From an uncultured Lachnospiraceae bacterium (GTDB lineage: Bacteria; Bacillota; Clostridia; Lachnospirales; Lachnospiraceae), in NCBI GenBank assembly GCA_905233835.1, contig CAJOGB010000073.1, positions 1 to 5,405 of the forward strand: a stretch of DNA of 5,405 nt, in the 5' to 3' direction. Made by a program: the position numbers and the translations under genes. Below the pieces are notes generated by a model. The model saw only the letters and a list, made by a program, of their open reading frames with translations. It made no database searches and had not been told where the DNA came from. Shown in pieces: positions 1 to 5,405 of the stretch. The stretch's first letter is position 1. Each line of letters opens with the position of its first letter.

Positions 1-926
1 CAGCCATGGGAATGGCGCTCTTTGTCTTTCTCTTGGTGGGAAGCGGACTGCAAATCGCGGCTATGTTTTGGTCCAAGCATTATTACGGAAGCGAAAATGC
101 GCCGGAATTTATGTTTTGGATTTTGGCATTTGTACCGCTTTACTGCGTGGCTTTCCCGGTTACCTGTCTTTTAATGAAGCGCATCCCGCGAGAAGATTTA
201 AAAAGCACTACCACCTTTGGTGTTGGAAAATGGTTTTACTTTTTGGCCATTACCTTCTTTGTGATGGTAGTGGGAAGTATTATCGGATCAGTAATAGGTT
301 TGGTGTTTAAAAACTTCGGTATCAATACCGGTGTGGCCATCGAATCCTTAACATCAAGCAGTTCATCCATCGGAACCGTGGTATTGGCTCTCTTGGCACC
401 GATTGTCGAAGAACTTATTTTCCGTAAATTCTTAATCGATCGTATGCATATGTTCGGCGGACATGTAGCGATTATGACTTCCGCCCTAATGTTTGGTTTA
501 TTCCACGGAAACTTTGCACAGTTTTTCTACGCTTGGTTTATGGGTATTGTATGGGGCTATGTTTACTACAAAACAGGAAAAGTGATTTATACCATGCTTA
601 TGCATATGACCGTAAACTTCTTAAGCGGTGTTATCGCTCCAAAACTTTTGGCAGGCATCGATTTAACGGAAACCGACCCTATGGCACTTGTTTCTTCCCC
701 TTCATTTGTGGGACTTTTGGTATATGAAGTATTTATGTATGGCATGGCTATTACCGGCGCGGTCTTCTTCTTCACCGGCAAAAAGAAAATCTCTTATGCC
801 CAGGAATCTATGGAGCTTCCAAAGGGAGAAGAAAAGAAAGTATGGTGCAACCTTGGAATGATCTTATTTACCTTAGGCTGCATCGCAATGTTTATTTACA
901 GCCTTGTCATCGGCTATAAATCTTAA
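1..926 (+). CDS. CPBP family intramembrane metalloprotease (CAAX protease/bacteriocin-processing type), probably 5'-partial
   Basis: Predicted polytopic membrane protease of the CPBP (Abi, type II CAAX protease) family. Members cleave or process membrane-associated peptides and proteins, but the substrate here cannot be told. Counting from the ATG at position 6, the three family motifs are in order: EExxxR as E135-E136-R140 (codons 408-413), FxxxH as F163-H167 (H codon 504-506) and HxxxN as H200-N204 (codons 603-617). These are the expected catalytic and metal-binding residues, and none is missing. Hydrophobic segments lie near residues 4-22, 36-57, 76-101, 121-133, 152-186, 192-210, 229-256 and 281-302, with a charged loop at 258-279. 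The stop TAA is at 924-926. The frame is open to the window edge and only five bases precede the first ATG, so no ribosome binding site can be judged. The protein begins almost directly in a membrane helix, so I infer that the true start lies upstream. The family call is firm; the start is not. Confidence 0.9.
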   Translation, partial: AMGMALFVFLLVGSGLQIAAMFWSKHYYGSENAPEFMFWILAFVPLYCVAFPVTCLLMKRIPREDLKSTTTFGVGKWFYFLAITFFVMVVGSIIGSVIGLVFKNFGINTGVAIESLTSSSSSIGTVVLALLAPIVEELIFRKFLIDRMHMFGGHVAIMTSALMFGLFHGNFAQFFYAWFMGIVWGYVYYKTGKVIYTMLMHMTVNFLSGVIAPKLLAGIDLTETDPMALVSSPSFVGLLVYEVFMYGMAITGAVFFFTGKKKISYAQESMELPKGEEKKVWCNLGMILFTLGCIAMFIYSLVIGYKS

Positions 927-959
927 AAAGGGGTCTGAACCCATTACAAAATTGTTGCA
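927..959 (+). repeat. 33-nt direct repeat, copy 1 (GGGGTC palindrome core)
   Basis: This copy begins at the first base after the CPBP gene's stop codon. It matches 1838-1870 in the same orientation at 31 of 33 positions; the differences are A939 versus C1850 and G957 versus A1868. Similarity ends abruptly on both sides. The core GGGGTCTGAACCC (930-942) has lost one C of the palindrome seen in copy 2 but can still form a GGGT/ACCC hairpin. The rest is an AT-rich arm reading ATTACAAAATTGTT. GGGGTCAGACCCC-like palindromes are, from memory, common dispersed repeats in bacteria and often linked to IS200/REP-type transposases; that link is not shown here. Confidence 0.85.
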
Positions 960-965
960 AAACAA

Positions 966-998
966 AAGACGTCAGCAAACGCTGACGTCTTATTTTTA
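966..998. terminator. Bidirectional intrinsic terminator between convergent genes
   Basis: A perfect 11-bp inverted repeat, AAGACGTCAGC (966-976) and GCTGACGTCTT (981-991), flanks a 4-nt AAAC loop. On the + strand it is followed by ATTTTTA (992-998), which suits termination of the CPBP transcript that ends 40 bases earlier. On the - strand the stem starts 8 nt past the stop codon of the YhfC gene and is followed by TTGTTTTG, a less pure but still U-rich tail. It therefore probably serves both genes, and is stronger for the + strand. Confidence 0.85.
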
Positions 999-1826
999 TT
1001 ACGGAATAAAAATTGTATGGTCGTTCTTATAAATGAAATAGGCTCCAATAAATACGAGAATTCCGTATATAATTATTACTATTTCCAATACAACCTGTGA
1101 TATTTGAAGAGTACCGTTTAAATACAATCCGCAAAACATATCCATGGCCGTATGAAGCAAAACCGCCAGGGGGTAAAGGAAAAACTTCCTTCTGTCTCTG
1201 CATGCGTAAAACACCAAAATCGATGCACCCACATGAAATAAAAATGCACCCACACGCTCCAAAAATCCCAAGCTAAGCGTTCCGAAAGAAAAGGTCGCTA
1301 TCGCATCCATCGTTTGATACACCGCGCCAAGTTGATCCGGAGCCTCGGCCATTACCTGGTCGATTACCGTTTGAAACGTTCCCGTATTTATCATCACCGC
1401 ATAGGAAAGATAGGTAATATAGGTCATTCCGAGGATGATGATTACTTCGATTCCACCATGGCCGATGCCATAGGAAATCGACGTTTCTTTATTCTTTCTT
1501 TTTTTCAATACCGTTTTAAATGCGACAAATCGTCCGGTTTCTTCAAATACTCCGGGGAAAAGCCCCACTACAAACGCCCAAAGAACGGGGCGTGCATTAA
1601 TAAATCGACTTACCCCATGATCCGGAAGAATCAGTGCATTTTGAATGGGCTTTTCCAACAATAAAGCGAAAAGCACAAACACTGCCGCGCCGATTAAAAT
1701 CGTGGTAAAGTTTTCCTTTTTTCGTATCGTCCACCAAATGGCTATTCCCAGCGGAACAACAATTCCAAGTACCGCTCCGATACCCAGCCAAATCATGGAC
1801 GAAATTCCTACATTTGTAACTTCCAT
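999..1826 (-). CDS. YhfC family predicted intramembrane metalloprotease
   Basis: A 275-residue polytopic membrane protein of the YhfC type (formerly DUF2324), a branch of the CPBP/PrsW-like group of predicted intramembrane proteases. Conserved polar motifs sit in helices: FEETGR with E95-E96 and R99 (Glu codons 1539-1544), GIGHGGIE with H123 and E127 (His codon 1458-1460), ERVGAFLFH with E190 and H198, and LLHTAMD with H225 and D229. Hydrophobic segments lie near residues 8-32, 42-58, 81-93, 119-145, 178-207, 215-235 and 243-266. Length is as I would expect for the family and no motif is broken. Substrate and physiological role are unknown. The ATG at 1826 is preceded by GGGGAAGG, a modest ribosome binding site with tight spacing. 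A second ATG at 1796 (M11) has AGGA nine bases upstream and is a possible alternative, but the longer form keeps the usual extracytoplasmic N-terminus and first helix. It lies 47 nt downstream of the TSCPD gene on the same strand, with no clear promoter of its own. Confidence 0.92.
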   Translation of the reverse strand: MEVTNVGISSMIWLGIGAVLGIVVPLGIAIWWTIRKKENFTTILIGAAVFVLFALLLEKPIQNALILPDHGVSRFINARPVLWAFVVGLFPGVFEETGRFVAFKTVLKKRKNKETSISYGIGHGGIEVIIILGMTYITYLSYAVMINTGTFQTVIDQVMAEAPDQLGAVYQTMDAIATFSFGTLSLGFLERVGAFLFHVGASILVFYACRDRRKFFLYPLAVLLHTAMDMFCGLYLNGTLQISQVVLEIVIIIYGILVFIGAYFIYKNDHTIFIP

Positions 1827-1833
1827 TTTCCTT

Positions 1834-1853
1834 CCCCAAAGGGGTCTGACCCC
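1834..1853 (-). promoter_or_regulatory. Overlapping alternative hairpins in the leader of the YhfC gene
   Basis: On the - strand the leader reads GGGGTCAGACCCC, then TTT, then GGGGAAGG just before the start codon. GGGGTCAGACCCC (1853-1841) can fold with 5-bp arms. CCCCTTTGGGG (1844-1834) can fold with 4-bp arms and uses the same CCCC. The two folds exclude each other, and the second ties up the GGGG part of the putative ribosome binding site. The base pairing is seen in the sequence; a regulatory role is only inferred, since the 4-bp hairpin is short and may be a chance product of the repeat landing beside a G-run. Confidence 0.3.
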
Positions 1854-1870
1854 ATTACAAAATTGTTACA
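1838..1870 (+). repeat. 33-nt direct repeat, copy 2 (intact GGGGTC palindrome)
   Basis: The second copy of the repeat at 927-959 lies in the same orientation, offset by 911 bp. It fills most of the 47-nt gap between the TSCPD gene and the YhfC gene: it ends 3 nt from the TSCPD stop codon and 12 nt from the YhfC start codon. Here the palindrome GGGGTCTGACCCC (1841-1853) is complete, so this may be the less decayed copy. An AT-rich arm with the imperfect dyad ACAAAATTGT follows. Confidence 0.85.
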
Positions 1871-1873
1871 CTT

Positions 1874-2128
1874 CTACTCGTTTAACGCTTTCTCAATTCC
1901 TCTTGCCAACTGGTCGGCACAGCTGGTGCCCTTCATTCCGCACTGGTTTCCCTTTAAGATTTCCACCGTTTTTGCAGCATCTGCGCCTTCCAAAAGCTTT
2001 GAAATGGCCTTTGTATTTCCGTCGCATCCCCCGATAAATTTCACGTTGTGGAGTGTGCCGTTTTCTACTTCAAAATGAATTTCTCTGGCACACACACCCT
2101 GAGGTGTATAAACATATTCTTTTGACAT
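1874..2128 (-). CDS. Small TSCPD domain-containing protein
   Basis: An 84-residue soluble protein that is essentially one TSCPD domain, matching the stand-alone small family (TIGR03905 type) found in Clostridia and relatives. The family is named for a TSCPD signature; here it reads TSCAD, with Cys at residue 70. Other conserved points are C13 (GVCAREIHF), the GGCDGN turn with C35, and C63 in NQCGMKG. The four cysteines suggest metal binding, which is inference. The same domain occurs at the C-terminus of some cobalamin-dependent ribonucleotide reductases, but the stand-alone protein has no established function. The start at 2128 is chosen because AGGAGGA (2134-2140) stands five bases upstream. 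A longer reading from 2179 would overlap dnaE, lacks such a site and adds residues unlike the family. It begins 16 nt after the dnaE stop, so co-transcription and possibly translational coupling with dnaE are expected. Confidence 0.93.
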   Translation of the reverse strand: MSKEYVYTPQGVCAREIHFEVENGTLHNVKFIGGCDGNTKAISKLLEGADAAKTVEILKGNQCGMKGTSCADQLARGIEKALNE

Positions 2129-2133
2129 AAAAG

Positions 2134-2140
2134 TCCTCCT
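2134..2140 (-). promoter_or_regulatory. Strong ribosome binding site of the TSCPD gene
   Basis: AGGAGGA on the - strand lies five bases before the ATG at 2128 and just downstream of the dnaE TAG (2145-2147). It decides the TSCPD start in favour of 2128. Lying just four bases past the dnaE stop codon, it lets ribosomes ending dnaE re-initiate nearby. Confidence 0.9.
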
Positions 2141-2144
2141 AAAT

Positions 2145-5100
2145 CTAATATCTTCTTCCCGTGCTTGAGGGAATGGCACCGGATACGGTTTTTACATTTT
2201 CCTCGCCATAAACTTCGCGAAGTTTTTCCACAAACTCACTTGATGCATCAATCATCCACTTTGCGGGAAGCTTTTTAATCTGACGAGTCGCCTTAACATA
2301 AATGCTGACCGAATCATTTCCTTCATTGTCCTTTAGCAAAGACAAAAGTTTTGCCTCGTCATAATCCTCCATGGTTTCAAACTGAATCCAAAGATTCTTA
2401 GGCAAATTATAAAACGGAATTACATCACTGACAATGAGTTTTGCGTCCTTTTCTTCTTCCACGGAAACACGGCCGCGAAGGAAGACCTTTTCATCCTCAT
2501 TTAAATAACGTCTCGCCTTCTCGTAATCTCTCGGGAAAACAATGGCTTCTACGGATCCGTACAAATCCTCTATGGTAATAAAGGCCATGGTCTGGTTGTT
2601 CTTGGTAAAATGCTGTTTTACTTCCGTAAGCATTCCGCCGATGACCACTTCTTTTTTATCCTCAAGTTTTGAAACGGAGATACCGGTTCCTTCCAGTTCT
2701 TCCAACACAAAATCAGAAGAAGATGCGGTTACGTTTTTCTCCATCAAATCCACGTATTCTTCCAATGGATGACCGGAGACATAGATACCTAAAACTTCCT
2801 TTTCCTTTGCTAAGAGTTCTTCTTTTTCAAACTCCTCAATATTCGGAAGTTTAAACTCAAAGGATTCTTTTTGCTCCTCTCCCACCATATCAAATAAAGA
2901 CATCTGTCCTGCGATTTCGCCTTTGTTCTTAGATAGTGCGTCAACGATATCACCATAAATAATCACTTTTTGATGGCGATTTCCCGGGAGAGAATCCATG
3001 GCTCCTCCGAGAATCAAATTCTCAATGGCACGCTTATTCACGCCGGAATTTGATACACGCTTTATAAAGTCTTCCAAGGAAGTGTATTTTCCGTGTGCTT
3101 CTCGCTCTTCCACGATGGTATCGATGACCGGACGCCCCACACTCTTAATGGCATACATTCCGTAGCAAATCTTTCCATCGATTGCACGAAACGCTCCTGT
3201 GGCACTGTTTACATCCGGTGGCAAAAGATCGATTCCCATACCACGGCAAACCTGAATGTATTCCGCGATTTTCGTGGTGGTACCTCCGATTACGGAAGTC
3301 ATAAGCGCCGCAAAGAATTCTGCAGGGTAATAATTACGCAAATATGCGGTCTGATATCCCACCACCGCATAACATGCCGCATGGGCTTTATTAAAGGCAT
3401 ACTTTGCAAAGTCGATCATATCATCGTAGATTTTATTTGCCACATTCTCGGGAATACCGTTATTAATACATCCCGGAATGCCTGCTTCTACATTTCCGTA
3501 AACAAAGCTCTGGCGTTCCTGCTCCATGACCTTTGTCTTTTTCTTAGACATGGCACGACGCACTTCATCACTTCGTCCAAGGGAAAATCCCGCCAAGTCA
3601 CGCACGATCTGCATAACCTGTTCCTGGTATACGATACAGCCATAGGTAGGCTTTAAAATCGGCTCTAACTGCGGACAAGCGTAAGTCACGGAATCCTTAT
3701 TATTCTTTCCTTCAATGTAGGCCGGGATAAAGTCCATCGGGCCCGGACGATACAAAGAAATTCCCGCGATAACATCTTCCAAACTCTCCGGTTTTAATTC
3801 CTTCATAAAGGATTTCATACCGGCAGATTCCAACTGGAACACACCCTCACACTTACCGGAGGAAATAAGTTTAAAAATCTCCGGATCATCGTATTCCATG
3901 GTGTCAAAATCAATGTCCACACCATGATTTGCACGCACCATATCACAGGCATCTTTAATTACCGTAAGGGTACGAAGTCCCAAAAAGTCCATCTTTAATA
4001 AGCCCAGTTCTTCGATGGTAGTCATGGTAAACTGGGTTACCGGCTGTCCTTCGGAGGAAAGCGCCAAAGGCACAAACTCATCCATAGGAGACTGTGAGAT
4101 TACCACACCTGCCGCATGAGTTCCGGAGTTTCTCGGAAGTCCCTCCAAGCTCATAGCATAGTCCAAAAGACGTTTGACGTCCTCCTCGTTCTCATAGCGT
4201 TCTTTTAATTCGTAATTCTTTTCAATGGCACCGGCAATGGTAATACCAAGGTCGTTGGGAACGGCCTTTGCAATGGCATCCACATAAGCATAGGGCAAAT
4301 CCAACACACGTCCCACGTCACGAATGGCATTTTTCGCCTTTAAGGTACCGAAGGTAATAATCTGAGTCACGCAGTCCGCGCCGTATTTATCCACTACGTA
4401 TGCGATTACTTCGCCTCTTCGTTCGTAGCAGATATCCACGTCGATATCCGGCATGGATACACGATCCGGATTTAAGAATCGCTCAAAGAATAACTGATAG
4501 CGTACCGGATCGATATTGGTAATACCCGTGGTATAAGATACCAAAGATCCTGCCGCACTTCCTCGTCCCGGTCCCACAGGGATACCTACGCTTCTGGCAT
4601 AGTTGATAAAGTCCCAAACGATTAGGAAGTAATCCACGTATCCCATGGTCTTAATGACGTTTAATTCGTACTCCAACTGTGGCTTCATCTCATCCGCTCT
4701 TTCTCCATAGCGACGAGCAAGTCCATCAAAGCATAGTTTATTCAGATAGGTCCAAGAATCATAGCCTTCCGGCACTTCGTAATGCGGTAATTTCGTATGG
4801 CCGAATTCAATCTCCACATGACAACGATCCGCGATTTTCTGGGTGTTTGCCAATGCTTCCTTCGCATATGGGAAAAGCTTTTCCATCTCCTCTTCGCTTT
4901 TTACATAAAACTGACCGCCCTCATAGCGCATACGATCTTCATCCTGCACCTTCTTTCCGGTCTGAATACAAAGAAGCAAATCATGGGATTCCGCATCCTC
5001 CGAATCCGTATAGTGACAGTCGTTTGTCACCACAAGCTCAATGCCTGTCTCCTCATGCAATCGCATAAGTCCGGTATTTACCGTACGCTGCGCAGGAATT

Positions 5101-5405
5101 CCGTGGTCCTGCATCTCCAAAAAATAGTTTCCTTTTCCGAAGCAGGCTTCGTACTTTAAGGCAATGGCCTTCGCACCCTCATAGTTTTCCTTTGCAAGTT
5201 CTCTGGCCACTTCACCTGCCAAGCAAGCAGACAAGCAAATCAAACCTTCGTGGTACTTTTCCAATGTCTCAAAATCCACACGAGGCTTATAGTAGAATCC
5301 GTCAATAAAACCGATGGATACGATTTTCATAAGATTTGCGTAGCCGATATCATTTTCCGCCAAAAGAATCAAATGATAATATCTGTCATCCCCTTTGGAA
5401 TACTC
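2145..5405 (-). CDS. dnaE: DNA polymerase III subunit alpha (DnaE), 5'-partial
   Basis: Catalytic alpha subunit of a replicative C-family DNA polymerase. The 1086 visible residues run off the right edge in an open frame; roughly 85-100 N-terminal residues with the first PHP motifs are missing. A TTG at 5372-5370 is a leucine inside the protein, not the start. Visible residues, counted from the edge: rest of the PHP domain (1 to about 190) keeping H11, C61, D129 and H131; palm loop GPGRGSAAGSLV (278-289); catalytic aspartates in PDIDVD (D322 and D324, codons 4442-4434) and KMDFLG (D473, codon 3989-3987); fingers region with YRPGPMDF (552-559) and KAHAACYA (673-680); helix-hairpin-helix region (789-806); clamp-binding motif QMSLF (834-838, codons 2906-2892); OB fold (about 919-996); and a C-terminal domain ending at TAG. 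No frameshift or missing catalytic residue is seen. Such bacteria usually also carry PolC, so DnaE may share replication with it; that gene is not in this window. It leads the dnaE-TSCPD transcription unit. Confidence 0.98.
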   Translation of the reverse strand, partial: EYSKGDDRYYHLILLAENDIGYANLMKIVSIGFIDGFYYKPRVDFETLEKYHEGLICLSACLAGEVARELAKENYEGAKAIALKYEACFGKGNYFLEMQDHGIPAQRTVNTGLMRLHEETGIELVVTNDCHYTDSEDAESHDLLLCIQTGKKVQDEDRMRYEGGQFYVKSEEEMEKLFPYAKEALANTQKIADRCHVEIEFGHTKLPHYEVPEGYDSWTYLNKLCFDGLARRYGERADEMKPQLEYELNVIKTMGYVDYFLIVWDFINYARSVGIPVGPGRGSAAGSLVSYTTGITNIDPVRYQLFFERFLNPDRVSMPDIDVDICYERRGEVIAYVVDKYGADCVTQIITFGTLKAKNAIRDVGRVLDLPYAYVDAIAKAVPNDLGITIAGAIEKNYELKERYENEEDVKRLLDYAMSLEGLPRNSGTHAAGVVISQSPMDEFVPLALSSEGQPVTQFTMTTIEELGLLKMDFLGLRTLTVIKDACDMVRANHGVDIDFDTMEYDDPEIFKLISSGKCEGVFQLESAGMKSFMKELKPESLEDVIAGISLYRPGPMDFIPAYIEGKNNKDSVTYACPQLEPILKPTYGCIVYQEQVMQIVRDLAGFSLGRSDEVRRAMSKKKTKVMEQERQSFVYGNVEAGIPGCINNGIPENVANKIYDDMIDFAKYAFNKAHAACYAVVGYQTAYLRNYYPAEFFAALMTSVIGGTTTKIAEYIQVCRGMGIDLLPPDVNSATGAFRAIDGKICYGMYAIKSVGRPVIDTIVEEREAHGKYTSLEDFIKRVSNSGVNKRAIENLILGGAMDSLPGNRHQKVIIYGDIVDALSKNKGEIAGQMSLFDMVGEEQKESFEFKLPNIEEFEKEELLAKEKEVLGIYVSGHPLEEYVDLMEKNVTASSSDFVLEELEGTGISVSKLEDKKEVVIGGMLTEVKQHFTKNNQTMAFITIEDLYGSVEAIVFPRDYEKARRYLNEDEKVFLRGRVSVEEEKDAKLIVSDVIPFYNLPKNLWIQFETMEDYDEAKLLSLLKDNEGNDSVSIYVKATRQIKKLPAKWMIDASSEFVEKLREVYGEENVKTVSGAIPSSTGRRY

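Noticed and set aside
1841..1853. Repeat palindrome as an intrinsic terminator after the TSCPD gene
   Set aside because: The short stem is followed on the - strand only by TTTGGGG, and on the + strand by ATTACAAAA, so no proper U-tract is present.
1833..1873. Sigma-70 promoter for the YhfC gene within the repeat
   Set aside because: A TGTAAT hexamer is present on the - strand but the nearest -35-like TTAAAC is about 20 bases away and weak; not enough to call.
1314..2078. Several + strand open frames opposite the YhfC and TSCPD genes
   Set aside because: They are shadows of genes whose family motifs are intact on the - strand; one merely reads through repeat copy 2.
2129..2179. Longer N-terminus for the TSCPD gene starting at 2179
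   Set aside because: It overlaps the end of dnaE, has no ribosome binding site, and the extra residues do not fit the family; AGGAGGA just before 2128 fixes the shorter start.
3093..3656. 187-codon open frame on the + strand
   Set aside because: It lies wholly opposite the conserved finger region of dnaE, has no recognisable domain, and is explained as an antisense shadow of that gene.
4679..5159. Two overlapping + strand open frames of 129 and 120 codons
   Set aside because: Both are antisense to the PHP and palm regions of dnaE, overlap each other, and show no family character.
5370..5372. TTG as the start codon of dnaE
   Set aside because: Homology continues upstream (YYHLILLAE) to the window edge, and the early PHP motifs are missing, so the true start is outside the window.

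Overview
The window looks like an ordinary chromosomal segment of a low-to-mid GC Gram-positive anaerobe of the class Clostridia, possibly Lachnospiraceae. The clues are the style of the DNA polymerase III alpha subunit, the strong AGGAGGA ribosome binding site, the small TSCPD-domain protein and the YhfC-type membrane protein. The taxonomic call is inference from protein character, not from a database match.

Layout. On the + strand, the left end (1-926) holds a CPBP-family intramembrane protease, probably cut at its 5' end by the window edge. Everything else is on the - strand and reads right to left: dnaE (5405 down to 2145, 5' end outside the window), then a small TSCPD-domain protein (2128-1874) 16 nt after the dnaE stop, then a YhfC-family predicted intramembrane protease (1826-999). 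The + and - strand genes converge on a GC-rich hairpin (966-991) that can terminate transcription in both directions. No gene-free stretch exceeds about 75 bases, and I see no RNA gene, CRISPR array or intact mobile element.

How the parts relate. dnaE and the TSCPD gene are very likely co-transcribed and perhaps translationally coupled. The YhfC gene follows in the same direction after 47 nt, most of which is one copy of a 33-nt repeat. The second copy of that repeat (31 of 33 identical, same orientation) starts directly after the stop codon of the CPBP gene. The YhfC gene plus the shared terminator is therefore bracketed by direct repeats 911 bp apart. The core of the repeat is a GGGGTC/GACCCC palindrome. 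This bracketed arrangement is the most unusual thing in the window. The two membrane proteins on either side of the terminator belong to the same broad CPBP/YhfC/PrsW group of predicted intramembrane proteases but are far diverged from each other. I found no convincing evidence of a wholly new system.
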